From Mycoplasma crocodyli MP145 (GTDB lineage: Bacteria > Bacillota_I > Bacilli_A > Mycoplasmatales > Metamycoplasmataceae), in the NCBI RefSeq assembly GCF_000025845.1, contig NC_014014.1:310001-374000 (forward strand): a stretch of DNA of 64,000 nt, read 5' to 3'. Below are positions 1 through 11,380 of the stretch, piece after piece. Under the pieces are notes generated by a model that saw only the letters and a program-made list of their open reading frames with translations, did not search any database and was not told where the DNA came from. A program made the position numbers and the translations under genes. Numbering within the stretch: the stretch's first letter is position 1; every line of letters begins with the position of its first letter.

Positions 1-1170
1 TTTGACAATTCATACTTTAATCAAAATTCTAAATTAAATAAAATACAAAGCATTAGTGAAACAATTAATATGCCTGCTAAATTTGAAATATTTAGTGAAG
101 GTTATTATTTTTATAAAGAAATTTTTAAAGAAATAAAAAATGCTGAAAAATCAATCAACTTAGTGACTTATATTATTAAGCCATCTGAAACTTGTGATGA
201 ATTCATTAGTCTTTTAGAACAAAAGGCGGCTGACGGTGTTAAAATTAATTGATTAATTGATTCGTTTGGTGTTACTTTTATGTCAAAAAGAGCTCTTAAA
301 AAACTTCTTTCATATCCCAATGTATCTATAAAATACATTGGAAAAATTTATTATCCATTTATTCATTCTGCAAGTTTTTATAGAAATCACCAAAAGTTTA
401 TTGTTATAGATAATACAAAAGTTTTTAGTGGTGGTAATAATATAAGTGATGAATATGCCTCGTTTTCAGCCAAATATGGACATTGAATTGATTTAAATTA
501 CACTATTGAGGGGACGTATGTCATCCAATATATTATTCACTTTGCTTTTTTATGAGATGTTTTTAAAAAAGAAAAAATCGATATAGATCATGATATAAAT
601 AGCATTTTAGCTAAAAATGTTCATAAAACAGATGATGCATTTTTGGTTTTTGACAGTCCAGTACTTAATTATTCAAGGGCTGAAAATTATTGAATTAAAC
701 TATTTTCAGAAGCTAAAAAATCTATAAAAATATCAACACCATATTTTTCTGTAACAGAATCACTTTGAAAACAACTTTTTATAGCAATTAAGTGTGGAAT
801 CGAAGTTGAAATATATTTTCCAGACTTACCTGACAAAAAACTTGTCCATGCTGTTGGAATAAGAACACTAAAAGATTTGAGTGATTTAGGTGCAAAAATT
901 TATTTTTATAAAGACCATTTTTTACATTCTAAATTTGGAATTATTGATGATAACATTGCTTGAATGGGTACAAATAATTTTGATAGCAGATCAATGTTTG
1001 CTCAATATGAAACAATGGATATTGTTTCTGGGAATTCGGTTGTTAAACTAAATAAAATATTTGACGAATATAAATATCGAAGTGAATTATTTCAGAATAG
1101 TAAGTATTCAAAAATAAAATATAGCAAGATTAAAAAAATATTTTACAAGTTGATTAAACCACTAATATAA
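1..1170 (+). CDS. cls: Cardiolipin synthase (phospholipase D family), 5' end outside window
   Basis: Membrane phospholipid enzyme that joins two phosphatidylglycerol molecules into cardiolipin. The frame is open from base 1, so the start and probably the N-terminal membrane segments lie upstream. Two HxK(x4)D catalytic motifs of the phospholipase D superfamily are visible: H130-x-K132-x4-D137 and H309-x-K311-x4-D316, counted from the window edge. Five or more TGA codons are read as Trp (for example at 250 and 961). The second half ends in a Lys/Ile-rich tail. The next gene, HPr, has its own promoter right after the stop. Other PLD-type transferases are possible, but two HKD motifs at this spacing fit cardiolipin synthase best. 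Confidence 0.9.
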
Positions 1171-1179
1171 TGGTATAAT
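1150..1179 (+). promoter_or_regulatory. Promoter of ptsH
   Basis: A TTGATT -35-like hexamer (1150-1155) and an extended -10, TGGTATAAT (1171-1179), lie 18 bp apart. They overlap the end of cls and sit about 38 bp before the HPr start, which has its own AGGAG ribosome site at 1207-1211. Confidence 0.6.
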
Positions 1180-1216
1180 TAGAAAAACTTATTTTTAAAT
1201 ATATTTAGGAGATGAA

Positions 1217-1486
1217 ATGAAAGAATTTACATGTACAATCATTGACCCAGCAGGACTTCATGCACGTCCAGCATCAATAATCGTAGGTACAGCCGGAAAA
1301 TTTAAAAGTGATTCAAGAGTTGCTAGTGCAGGTAAAGAAGGTAATTTAAAATCTATTATGAACATCATGGCTTTAGGTGTTAAACATGGAACAGAAATTA
1401 CAATCAAAGTATCTGGTGAAGATGAAGAAGTAGCAATTAAAGCAATTAAAGATGCGTTAATCACAAACAATTTAATTGAATCATAA
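1217..1486 (+). CDS. ptsH: Phosphocarrier protein HPr
   Basis: Small cytoplasmic phosphocarrier of the sugar phosphotransferase system. It accepts phosphate from enzyme I on His15 (GLHARPAS) and passes it to sugar-specific EIIA domains. The regulatory Ser46, target of HPr kinase, is present in LKSIMNIM. Length is 89 aa, normal for the family. The ATG at 1217 is chosen because of the AGGAG seven bases upstream. It is flanked by its own promoter and a rho-independent terminator, so it is most likely transcribed alone. Base composition is less AT-rich than the neighbouring transporter genes, as expected for a highly expressed gene. Confidence 0.97.
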   Translation: MKEFTCTIIDPAGLHARPASIIVGTAGKFKSDSRVASAGKEGNLKSIMNIMALGVKHGTEITIKVSGEDEEVAIKAIKDALITNNLIES

Positions 1487-1491
1487 AAAAT

Positions 1492-1520
1492 AAAGCCGGG
1501 TACATTCTCGGCTTTTATTG
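1492..1520 (+). terminator. Rho-independent terminator after ptsH
   Basis: AAAGCCG (1492-1498) pairs with CGGCTTT (1509-1515), and the stem is followed by a short T run. It begins six bases after the HPr stop. Confidence 0.85.
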
Positions 1521-1533
1521 TAGAAAAGAGCCA

Positions 1534-2508
1534 ATGACAATTATAAAAATATTACTTAAGAAATTTTTCTTGATGCTAATAAGCATTTTAATTTTATTAT
1601 CAATTAGTTATTTCTTAATAACTATCTTTATTGTTAAATCACCATACAATAATTCAAGTAATTCAATCTTGTTATCTTATTTAATTTACTTTTCAAATTT
1701 ATTTAGATTTAACTTTGGTTCTATTTTTGATCCTACTATTTCCTTATCTTTTACAAATATACCATCTCTATTTTTTCAATATTTTAAGTGAAGTATTCTA
1801 ATTGTTACAACAACATTTTTATTGGGCATATTTATCGGATATTCATTGGGCTCATTACTTTCTTATAAGAGCAATTCATCAACCATTTTATTTTTTAATT
1901 CTCTTACTTTTTCTTTTGCTGCTATACCACTATTTATTCTTGCTCCCATATTTATTAACGTAGCTGAGTTCTATAACATTCCTACGGTTTTTATTGATAA
2001 TGATATTTTAAATTTTAAAGATTCTCTTTACTCTCTTATTGTTCCTATTTTACTTCTTTTATTAGGCAGTATTTCTACCTTTTCAAGTCTAACTCTTTCA
2101 ACTATTACAGAAATATTAAAAACAGATTTTATTCTTTACATGAAAGCTTGTGGTATGAGTAAGTGAGGAATTTTTTGAAAAGGTATTTTTAGAAATTCTT
2201 GAACCAAACTTATTTCATTTGTTGTCCCTATTTTTACATCGCTTATTACATTTTCTTTAATAATCGAAAGAATTTTTCAAATTCCGGGACAAAGTATTAT
2301 CTTAAACGTTATTTTTTCAAAAGGTGAAATCAACATAATTTTATTTTTAATTTTAATAAATGCATTAATCATTTTTACGATGCAACTTCTTGTTGAGTTT
2401 TTCCAAATACTCCTTGCCGCAAGTATTATAAGTAAAAATAAAAACCATTGATTTACTAAAAAAATTAAGATGAACAAACTATTTAAAAAGAAAGGAATTT
2501 ATGAATAA
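1534..2508 (+). CDS. oppB: Oligopeptide ABC transporter permease OppB-like
   Basis: Inner-membrane permease subunit of an Opp/Dpp-type peptide importer, 324 aa. It has an N-terminal membrane helix, a hydrophilic segment, then about five further helices. The EAA-like cytoplasmic loop that docks the ATPase is visible around residues 195-225 (a KACGMSKWGIFWKGIFRNS-like stretch). TGA is read as Trp at several places. The start at 1534 follows the HPr terminator. The gene overlaps oppC by 8 bp, indicating translational coupling. The family assignment comes from topology, position in the B-C-lipoprotein order and the coupling loop; substrate is not shown. Confidence 0.8.
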
Positions 2509-3592
2509 AAATAAACTTTCTTTTGCAAAAAACAAATCAATTCAGACATGAGTAAATATTAATCCAAAAAGCCAATTAATCCAAACCTTTAATAGATTTT
2601 TTAATAAAAAAACAAATTATGTTCTTGTAAGCTTAACTATTTTAATTATGCTTTTAATAATATTTAGTTTAATATTCTATCCTTATTCACCTTCAAATAG
2701 TATTATAAATTCATCATTAATTTATAATTTGCCCCCAAAACATTCACCAAATGTTACTTTGACTCTAGAGAATGATCAACTATATCAAACAATTAAAGAT
2801 ATAGAATCAAATACTGATTTTAAATTATTAAGTGATGTAAAACACACTAGTTTTGTTACTATTACTTATAATTCTTATGATTTGATTAAATATGCTAATT
2901 ACCTAGCAACTGGAGTTGAATTAAATATAAATTCTATTCTTGGAACAAACAGTTTAGGTATAGACAATTATAGTTTTTTTATACACTCGTTTGCCATAAG
3001 TGTTCTTATTACATTAAGCGCTGTTTTAATACAATTAGCATTAGGTAGTTTTTTAGGAGTTTTGATTGGATATTCAGCCAATAAATCTCTAAAAATTCCA
3101 TATTATATTATTAGTTCTATTAGCACAGTTCCTTATATCATTATTGCTTTATTATTATTTAATTCTATAGGTTATAATCATTTAAAAGCATTGTTAATTT
3201 TAGGTTTTATAGGTATACCACAATTCTTCTTTAGTTCATATTCGTACACTCAAACAATAAAAAATCAAGAATATGTTTTAGCAAGTAAAGCAATTGGTGC
3301 AAACTATTTTAGAATTGTAATTATTCTTATTTGAAAGGAAGTTTTATTCAAGCAAATTTCACTTTTTAGTGAGAATGTTTCAATTACATTATTAATCTTG
3401 GCTTCATTAAGTTTCTTTAATGCAAAAGATATAAATCTATATTTAAACATCGGTAATGTTTTTAAACAAGTAATTGATAACTTTAAAAACTACTCATTCA
3501 GTTTAATGGTTATAATAATTACTGCTCTTTATATAATTCTTTTAAAGTTACTTGGTATAAACATTTATTTATCTCTTAATCCTAAAAATTAG
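2501..3592 (+). CDS. oppC: Oligopeptide ABC transporter permease OppC-like
   Basis: Second membrane subunit of the Opp-type importer, 363 aa. A cytoplasmic N-terminus of about 45 residues is followed by one helix, a periplasm-facing stretch of about 100 residues, and a C-terminal block of about five helices. The EAA-like loop (residues about 245-275, containing ASKAIGANYFRIVIILIWKE) matches the ATPase docking site of OppC/DppC proteins. It starts inside the oppB stop region (8 bp overlap), so synthesis of the two partners is probably coupled. It is followed after 9 bp by the binding lipoprotein. No ATP-binding subunit gene lies next to it. Confidence 0.8.
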
Positions 3593-3601
3593 AAAGGCAA
3601 C

Positions 3602-5848
3602 ATGAACAAAAAACAAGTTTTAAGAAATTTTTTATTAACTTCAACTATTGCTTGTGCTTCATCAAGCATGTTTTTTGTTTCATGCTCGAATCCTGGTAAA
3701 ACAAGAAAAATAGATCAATATATAAAAAGTTTTAATTATCCGAATACTTTAAAAAGCAATAATTACGCTTTTAGTGAAAACAAAATTATTGAAAATGACA
3801 CTGAAAATTTAGTTTTTGCACCACTTTTAAGTTATGAATACAAGGATAAAGTTATTTATGACTATGTAAATAGTTCAATTTCTGTTCCTACAAAAAAAAT
3901 ATTAAGGCTTAACTTACTAAAAGATATAGAAGTTTTTTGAGATGAAATTAATATAAAAACAAACAAACTTGAAGAAAAAAAACAAATTTATAACAGTGAT
4001 GATTATAACCTTAGTCTCACTAAGCCAGATATAGGAATTAATTATTCAACTCCCATAATAACTGTTGAAAGTTTATCGACTCAATCTATTAATCATAGAA
4101 TGTTTTTAAATAATATTAAAAGATCGAAAAGGGTTAAATTTAATTTAAAAGATAGTATTTTTTACAGTGATTCAAATGGTAATTTAACTTCATATAAATT
4201 ACTAGCAAAAGATTTTTTAGTAGGTATAAATCAACAAAAAAATAGTGAAAGTTGAAAAAAAATTAAGAATTCATATGGGGTAGATTTATCAGATCAAAAT
4301 AATTCATTAATAATGAACAATAATAAAAATTTATTAGACTTCTTTATTTCAGAACAACTAATTAAAAATTTAATGTTTAATCCTATTTCAACATTAAAAA
4401 TTAGTGAAACAAATTCAACGTTTGATTCATATTCACCAACCTTAAAAGAAGCATTGTGAATAAGTGATTATATTCTTAATAAAAACGAATTAAATAAGCA
4501 AATTTTTATTAAGAATTTTAATAGTCCTAATAAATCCTTTGCAGAATCAAACAATAATTTAAGTAAAATAATTTTAAACTTTAATAGTATTTCAATTGAT
4601 AATGAAACATACAGGCTACAAGCATTTAAATCATTTAGACAAAATCTTTTAAGCGAAGTTGATTATGATATTTTTAACTCACTTCAACAAAAGGAAATTA
4701 ATAATTTTCCAGATGCTTATGGACTTACATTACAATTAAATAATTCATCGTTAACTAGTAATATTAATTCTCAATATAATCTACATTTTGACAAAAGTAA
4801 AAAATATGATTTCAATAATGCAGCTTCCTTATTAATCTATGATACAGCTTTAAAAGACTTAAGTAATAACTATGATATCTCTAATTTTACTAATAATAAA
4901 TTCTCATTTTTATTTAGAAATTACTTAAAAGGACTGATAAATTATTCCGGTATTTTAAATATAATTAACCATAAAAATTATTGAAATAATATAGCTTTAC
5001 CAACATTAATAATGAATGGAAAAGATAATGAATATTCTTCATATAAAAGTGCTAATGATGCTCATATTTGAGTGAATAAAGATACACAATTTTTATATAA
5101 TAGTTCAGAAAAAATAATTACAACTGATTTTGATTTTGAAAAAAACATTAATTCTTTAGAGTCTCTAATCAACAACATTGAGAAAATTAAATCACCTAAT
5201 TTTCTAATAATAAAAAAACAATTAGATTTACTAATTGAAGATTTTTACATACATTATAATCTTGCTCAAGATCAAAGAATAGAATTAACGATACCTTTAT
5301 TTAGTCAAAGTAACGACTTTAATAATTTAGCAACTAAAAGCTTAAATAATCTTTTCAAAACGATTAATAAAAAATTAATAGTTACATTTAAATTGGCTGA
5401 TGATAGTTATATTAAATTTAATAATTCATTAGTATCTAAAGTAAATTATTCATATATTAGTAACTCAATAGATTCTTACCTAGAATTAATTTGTAATAAT
5501 GAATTATTATGTAATTCATTATTTAACTTTAATTTATTTTCTTTAGAACAATACAAAAAATTTAAAGAATATTTTTTAGATAGGTCAAATCTAACATATC
5601 AAAAAGTTGCAAATAACGAAAAGAATAAACGTGAATTAATATCATCATTAAAAACGTTTTTCAAAACACTAACGAATTTTGAGCAAGTTGAATTTATTAA
5701 TGAATTATCGTTGATAAGCACAAGTCCTATTTCGTTAAACGTTATTAATACATCATCTTCTTTTAAAAAAGTTATTGTTAATAATAAACTTGAAAAACCA
5801 CTTAACGATTTAGGTTTCAATAGGTTTCAGGATATTAAAATTTATTAA
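3602..5848 (+). CDS. OppA-like substrate-binding lipoprotein
   Basis: A 748-aa lipoprotein expected to sit on the outer face of the membrane and hand substrates to the OppB/OppC permease. The signal peptide is clear: Lys-rich start, hydrophobic core, then the lipobox FVSC, with Cys at about residue 28. The rest is Asn/Lys/Ser-rich and globular without repeats. In-frame TGA codons (for example at 3938, 4252 and 4456) read as Trp. It starts 9 bp after oppC in the same operon. Mycoplasma peptide-binding lipoproteins are poorly conserved, so the OppA role is inferred mainly from operon position and size. Transport of something other than peptide is possible. Confidence 0.65.
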
Positions 5849-5877
5849 AAAAATAAAAAAACTTAGCTTTGCTAAGT
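5845..5877 (-). terminator. Terminator of tRNA-Leu
   Basis: ACTTAGC (5861-5867) pairs with GCTAAGT (5871-5877). The T run that follows the stem is on the minus strand (5860 downwards), so it ends transcription of the tRNA. It may also act on the converging transporter operon. Confidence 0.75.
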
Positions 5878-5881
5878 AATC

Positions 5882-5966
5882 TGGTGCCCGAGACAGGACT
5901 TGAACCTGCATGAATTGCTTCACTAGATCCTTAGTCTAGCGTGTCTGCCATTTCCACCACTCGGGC
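5882..5966 (-). tRNA. tRNA-Leu (anticodon AAG as read)
   Basis: An 85-nt class II tRNA with encoded CCA. The acceptor stem is GCCCGAG/CTCGGGC. The anticodon stem CTAGA/TCTAG encloses the loop CTAAGGA, giving anticodon AAG. The T arm GGTTCAAGTCC is canonical. The long variable arm (TGAAGCAATTCATGCA) fits leucine. It is followed on its strand by a terminator. Confidence 0.93.
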
Positions 5967-6096
5967 AACTTTTACTATTTTACAATATTTTGCAAAAAAA
6001 TAAAATTTTTATTTTATCTAATGCATTCTTGTTATAACTTCAATTTTAACTTTATTAGAATAGGATATTGACTATATATAGTATAAATGATTAAAT

Positions 6097-6160
6097 AAAT
6101 AACAATTATTATGATAAAAACAAAGTTAATTCATTAGTTTGTTGGTAATAATTGTTATTT
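6097..6160. repeat. Perfect 15-bp inverted repeat pair
   Basis: AAATAACAATTATTA (6097-6111) has its exact reverse complement at 6146-6160, separated by 34 bp. It lies between tRNA-Leu and the start of the duplicated surface locus. There is no T run, so it is not a normal terminator. It could be a cruciform-forming site or the ends of a tiny element; no function is evident. Confidence 0.6.
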
Positions 6161-6227
6161 TTAAATTATTTAAAAAGCGTTTGTTGTTGATTAATAAAAA
6201 CATATAAATTGTAAAATCTATAAGTAT

Positions 6228-6635
6228 AAAAATAATGGATATTTTATATTTAATAATTCAAAATAATATTTTATTTTATGAAAATAATAAAGTCAACAAG
6301 CATTAATTTTTATATAATATTATAGTCAAAAAATAATAAACTTTTATTTATTGAATACTTTTAAAAACTAATAAAAAAGATTCATTTCTTAATTTTAAGA
6401 TCATGGTTTTCAGTAATAAAAGTTAAAAAAATACAAAAGACGATTAATTAGGAGTGTGTTATTGGCAGTTTTAAGAAATACTGATTTTTCAAATGATAGC
6501 ATTTTTTACAATCTATTTATCGAATTCAAAATATGTTCTGATGATTTTAAAAGTTATTTTTAAAAATGATAATAAAAATATTAATGTTACATTGATCTAA
6601 GTATGAATATTAAATACAAAATAAAGAGGTAAAAA
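6228..6635 (+). pseudogene. Deletion remnant of the duplicated ABC/surface operon (ATPase 5' end joined to surface-protein 3' end)
   Basis: This stretch has no intact gene but aligns by eye with two separate parts of the downstream operon. Bases 6228-6345 match the ATPase promoter region at about 10550-10690, including the shared TATAATATTATAG. Around 6465-6510 the reading LRNTDFSNDSIFYN matches the decayed ATPase (DFSYDGNIFY at about 10819). The last 60 bases (about 6575-6635) match the 3' end of the 795-aa surface protein and the ribosome site before the second lipoprotein (ATAAAGAGGT). The simplest reading is that a full operon copy lost ATPase, permease and most of the surface protein gene by deletion, leaving the lipoprotein gene. 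The region now acts as its 5' untranslated region. Confidence 0.7.
6313..6318 (+). promoter_or_regulatory. -10 element of lipoprotein copy 1 transcript
   Basis: TATAAT within TATAATATTATAG, conserved with the equivalent position 10639-10644 before the decayed ATPase of the second unit. Conservation in an otherwise decaying region suggests it is still used, giving a leader of about 310 nt before the lipoprotein. Confidence 0.45.
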
Positions 6636-9600
6636 ATGAAAAAAATATTAAGCATAGCATCTTTAGTAATGATTGCTACTCCTTTCTTTTTGACGTCATG
6701 TGTTAATGAAAAGAAAAATGTTGATAATAATAAGTATTCAATAAATGGAAATGTACTAAAAGGTGAAAAAGAATTAATAGATTTTTTGAATGAAAATGTT
6801 AAACCTGAATTAAAGGATGAATTTCAAGAAATTTATTATATAGATAAAGAAAAAAAATATTTTAGTAATATGAATTCTTTAAAAAAATATATAAGTTCTT
6901 ATATTGGTGAAGAAAGTTTTAACTTTAACAACAAGCAAAAAGTACTCGATAAAATTCATAAAAATAATAATCTTATAACTGATGAAATAATTAATGAATC
7001 AATAAATTTTGGTTCCAATGTATCTGTTTTTAGAGGTAAAAATAATGTTGCTTATACAAATATGTATGATGCAAAAATGTCATATTTTAACATTAATAAA
7101 GTTTATAAATTTGCAGACAAAACTTTTGAATTTGAAGAAGATTTAATAAAATATATAAAAAATGATTTTGCCATTGAAATGAACACAAAAAACTTATCAG
7201 ATGTACAAAAAAATGAATTTATTAAAAAGTATTTTAAAGCAAAAAAATATACAAGTGTATACAAATTGCCTTCTAGATATATTTTAGACTTGACTCCAAG
7301 CATAAAGGTTGTTGATTCTACAACAAACCAAGAGCATTCAGAGATTTCAGAAGCCGAGTTAAAATCAATTAAAGAAATTTTAAAAAACGAATCAATTCCA
7401 TACATATTATCAAAAAATAATAATAAAATAATTAATCTTCTTGATCATGTAAACGAATCAGAGTTTGTTAACTCAAAGTTGTTTAAATTATTAACTTTGA
7501 ATATTAAATCAAATCAAAATAGGAAAACGATAACGGTAGATACTGATAAAAATGAGCCATATTCATTATTTGGTAGATATCATTTAGAAACATCAAGTAA
7601 TCAAGTTTTTAGTATTTCTGATCCTAAAAATTGAACTAAATCAAATAAAAATACTAATTTAGTTCAAAAAAATATTTCTACAAAAAGAAATATAGTAAAT
7701 AAATTTATATCTAATTTAATTTATTCAGTCAATATATTTGATTATGAAAAAGCAAATAACAAAGACCCAGAACTTGTAAAAAAATATGATAAAAATGACT
7801 TAAAAAGTGAATCAATATTTAAAATTTTTTCACTTTCAAAAGAAACCGAGAATCTCAAAAAAAACTTGAAAAATATTATTGTTAACAAACAAGATAATTT
7901 AACATTGTGGGATAAAGTTCAAGAGATTGTTAAGATAAATATAAATGGTAAAAGAGGGAATATTTTAAATCAAATATTTTCTTCTTATCTTTCGATTGTC
8001 ACTAATTTGGGTGAGCAAGAAGTGGATATTAAAACCGTATTATCTTTTAAAGTTTTCTACAACAAATTATTTAAATTAATCGATAATAATCTTAGAGATT
8101 GCATTACTGATGAGTTTTATATTGATGAAAAAGGTGAAAAAATGAACCTATTCAAAATCCTTGGACTCGATTCATTTAATATTCCAAATAACATTAACTT
8201 TGATTCGCTTGTTGACACATTTGCAAATAGCAATACTTTAGTAAATGCAATGTCTGTAATTACACATGCACAAAACAATTCGATTATTTCAAATGGAATT
8301 ATTGACTACAATAAAGAAATGCTTTATGATAAAGATGATAAAAAAAATTATAATAGTCTATATGATAAATATTCACTTAATTCTAAAAAAATAGAGTCAC
8401 TTACTACCACTAATTCGAATTCTGAAATTATTTTTAAATTTAATCATTCAAGTGATTCGAATTATTTAAATGCTCATCAACATAATCTTATTCAAACAAT
8501 CAAAGAATTTAATACAAATTTATCAAAATACACAGTAGAAAACTTGAGAATCTTAAAAAAGATTGGTGGTACTGCTACTTCTTTAGCAAAAACGAATAAT
8601 ATTAATCTTTATAATCTTGCATTTGAAAGAATGATAAAATCAAATAATATTAGTGAGCAAACAAAAAAAGAATTAGAGTCTGCTAAAATACCTACAACAA
8701 CAAAAATAGATAGACTTATAGAGTTTTATACTAAAGAAGAAAATCAAGCCTATATTAAGAAAAATTTAACTAATGAAGAATACTTTGTAAGCTTAGCAAC
8801 CAACAAATTAGATATTTCTCAACAAATCGACAAGTATCAAAAAATAGAAATCATGAATAGAAAATTTGCAACAATTGCTAATTCTATTGATTTTACTGTT
8901 TCAATTTATACTTCGTTGTTCGAGTTATATAACGATGTTTATAATCAAGGTAAAAATTCACTTAATGTACTAAAAACAGTTTTTAATGGAATTTTATCAT
9001 TTGCACCACAAACGCCTTATACAATGATGTTTGCATTCGGTTTAAACATGATATTTGATATTACATCGCAGTTTATTGGAACAAAATATCAAACAGACTA
9101 TATTTTTAGTGATACCGGAGCAAATGAGGTGTATGTTTGAGACGGTGGTCTTTCAGAAACTAAATTTTGAGGTTTTGTAAATAATGAAATTAAAACCGTT
9201 AAAGATGCTAAAATTTTGAAACCGGTTGAAATTTCGCCAGGAATATCTAATAGTTACTATTTGTTTAATGGTAAAAAATATTCAGATACATCTAATAAAA
9301 AGCTTTATCATGATTTTTTAAAATATATTACATCATATCCTGAGACAGCAAAAATTCTTTTTGATGACTCCTTATTAGTTTACAGTCTTGTGAATTCTAA
9401 TGATTTACAAAGTGATATCGAAAACTCTCACTATACTTTGATATCTGATAATATAGATAAAATGACATACTCAGATATTTTAAAATATCTAGAACCATAT
9501 CTTATAAAAAATTACTACATAGTTAATGACGTTCCAATTTATAGTAATGTAAGTGATGAAAAATATTTTGAAAAGTTAGCAAATGCGTTTGGTAATTCAA

Positions 9601-10175
9601 AATTTAACCCTACTTTTATAGTACAAATTCCTGAACTGTTTAACAAAAAACCTATCGATCAAAAAGATGATAAAATTCTATCTATGGATGAAATATACTC
9701 AACGTTTGATGAAATTAAGAAAAATATCGTTTCTAACTTCAATCCAAATAGAGATAAGTATATTTCTATAGATAGAAATATTGTTGCATCAAATATATCA
9801 AATTTCGAATTACTTATTAACTCAGATCAAGAAGCTATAGAAATTTTAAAACAAACTTTTTTTAGTTCGTTTCATGTTGATCATAAAAGAGTTGAAAAAA
9901 TTATTTTTTTAAAAAACAATAAATATTCTGACTTGTCATCATCTGAAGAAATTTATTTATATTGAATTTATTCAGATGATTTACTAAAAAAATACTTTCT
10001 TACATATGACGATGCATTTAACACATTAATGAACGGCAAGAATTTTCTAAATGTTGAAAAAAGAAAAATAGTAGATTCTAAAACGAACTTCTATGAATTT
10101 GATGAGCAAACATTTATTAGTTTTGATGATCTAGTTAAGTATTGTAAGAAAAAGTACTATACACCCAATAACTAG
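6636..10175 (+). CDS. Large surface lipoprotein, copy 1 (intact)
   Basis: A 1179-aa lipoprotein of unknown function, expected to be anchored on the outer membrane face. It has a signal peptide with the lipobox LTSC (Cys about residue 22). The reading frame is open through TGA codons at 7632, 9138, 9168 and 9963 (Trp). A motif of about 25 residues recurs: an aromatic pair, G/D-K, another aromatic residue, then a short helix ending D-L-x-x-Y-I. Examples are YSINGNVLKGEKELIDFL, YKFADKTFEFEEDLIKYI, YLFNGKKYSDTS and, at the C-terminus, FYEFDEQTFISFDDLVKY. An A7 run at 7667-7673 is the site where the second copy lost one base. The ribosome site GAGGT is at 6624-6628. No known enzyme motif was found; adhesion, ligand capture or antigenic masking are only possibilities. 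Confidence 0.88.
8031..9283 (+). repeat. Near-identical block shared with lipoprotein copy 2 (first member)
   Basis: This 1253-bp segment matches 16853-18105 with only three mismatches found by eye, whereas flanking coding sequence is strongly diverged. The sharp edges suggest gene conversion between the two lipoprotein genes. Confidence 0.9.
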
Positions 10176-10663
10176 TAACGCTTTATATAAAAATCTTTGA
10201 TTGATTAAATTATAGGTGATGAAATATGAAATATATTATTAAGATTTATTCAATTCACATAGTTTTATAATATTAGATTTTGTTTTTTCCACTTCATAAT
10301 GATGCATATTTTTTATTTTTACTTATTTATCTTCTTATAACTAATATATAAAATTACTACACAGTATTAATTAATAATAATGAAGAGCATATGATATTAC
10401 CTTTTAATCTTTAAAGAAAAAGAACTAATTCAAAAACACTGTAAATATTTGTAGCTTAAAAAATGCATAGAATGTGATATATAACACTTTTGACATTACT
10501 TTTTTGATTAAAATACAATTTATTATATATCATACTAAAAGTATATGTAATTTGAAAAATAATAGATATTTTTTACTGTTTATTCAAAATAATAGTTATT
10601 TATATAAAAATAATAAATATTTTATATATTATTTTTTGTATAATATTATAGTGAAAAAGAACG
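10176..10663 (+). other. AT-rich intergenic region before the second operon unit
   Basis: No credible gene was found; the short open frames here are AT-rich noise. The 3' part (about 10550-10663) is the promoter region of the operon, with TATAAT at 10639-10644, and is partly duplicated at 6228-6345. No terminator hairpin was seen after lipoprotein copy 1, so read-through into the second unit is possible. Confidence 0.5.
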
Positions 10664-11379
10664 ATGAAATTTTTAGTTGTTGAATCTTTAAATAAAGTCT
10701 ACAAAACATTTTGATTCTTGACTCCATTAATATGGTTTTTTTTACCAATCAAATCCATGCAATAATTGCAGAAAAACGGTTCAGGTAAGAGCACTTTATT
10801 AAGGATATAAGCAATAACGATTTTTCATATGATGGTAATATTTTTTACAAAAACGAGAATATTAAAAATTCAAAATTAGATAATAAAAAAATTCTTTATT
10901 TTAGTACAGATTTAAACTTCCCTTATCACTTAAATTGTTTAAATTTTATTTATGAATATACATTTTTAATAACTGGTAAATTTTGTTCAAAAGAAAAAAT
11001 TAAAGATCTTTTTATTGAATACAAATTAGATAAAGTGCTAACCAAAAACCCAAATAAACTTTCAAGTGGTGAAAAGAAAAAATTAATTATTCTTTTAGCC
11101 GAAATATCACAACCTGAACTTTTGATTCTGGATGAACCAGATTCTAATTTAGATATTTTTTCTAGAAAATTTATATATGAAAAACTTATTTATTTTAAAA
11201 AAAATGGAACAACAATAATTATCGCTACTCATATTATTGAAAGTATAGAAAATATAATTGATTATGCTTTCATAATAAAAGATAAAAAAATTGTTTTTAA
11301 TGATTTTATTAGTAAACGCAACACGCTTCTTGAAAAAGTTAATTCCATTTATGGTCGAAAATTTAAGGAAGAATCATAA
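10664..11379 (+). pseudogene. Decayed ABC transporter ATPase
   Basis: Remnant of an ATP-binding subunit that would have powered the permease encoded next. The start MKFLVVESLNKVYKTF is in one frame, the segment NQIHAIIAE before Walker A is in another, Walker A itself (NGSGKSTLL, 10775-10801) is back in the first, and everything from about 10810 onward is in the second. At least three small indels therefore separate the parts. The C-terminal half is intact: signature LSSGEKKKL, Walker B LLILDEPD, and switch histidine in IIATHI. A shortened product starting at about 11035 could be made but would lack Walker A and could not bind ATP normally. The stop is 1 bp before the permease start. Confidence 0.8.
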
Positions 11380-11380
11380 A

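Noticed and set aside
594-640. Plus-strand stop-rich area in cls as a sign of a pseudogene
   Set aside because: The apparent stops are TGA codons that read as Trp in this genetic code, and both HKD motifs are intact.
10474-10683. Open frame of 69 codons before the decayed ATPase
   Set aside because: Composition is Ile/Tyr/Asn/Phe noise of AT-rich DNA, it has no ribosome site, and it overlaps the promoter region duplicated at 6228-6345.
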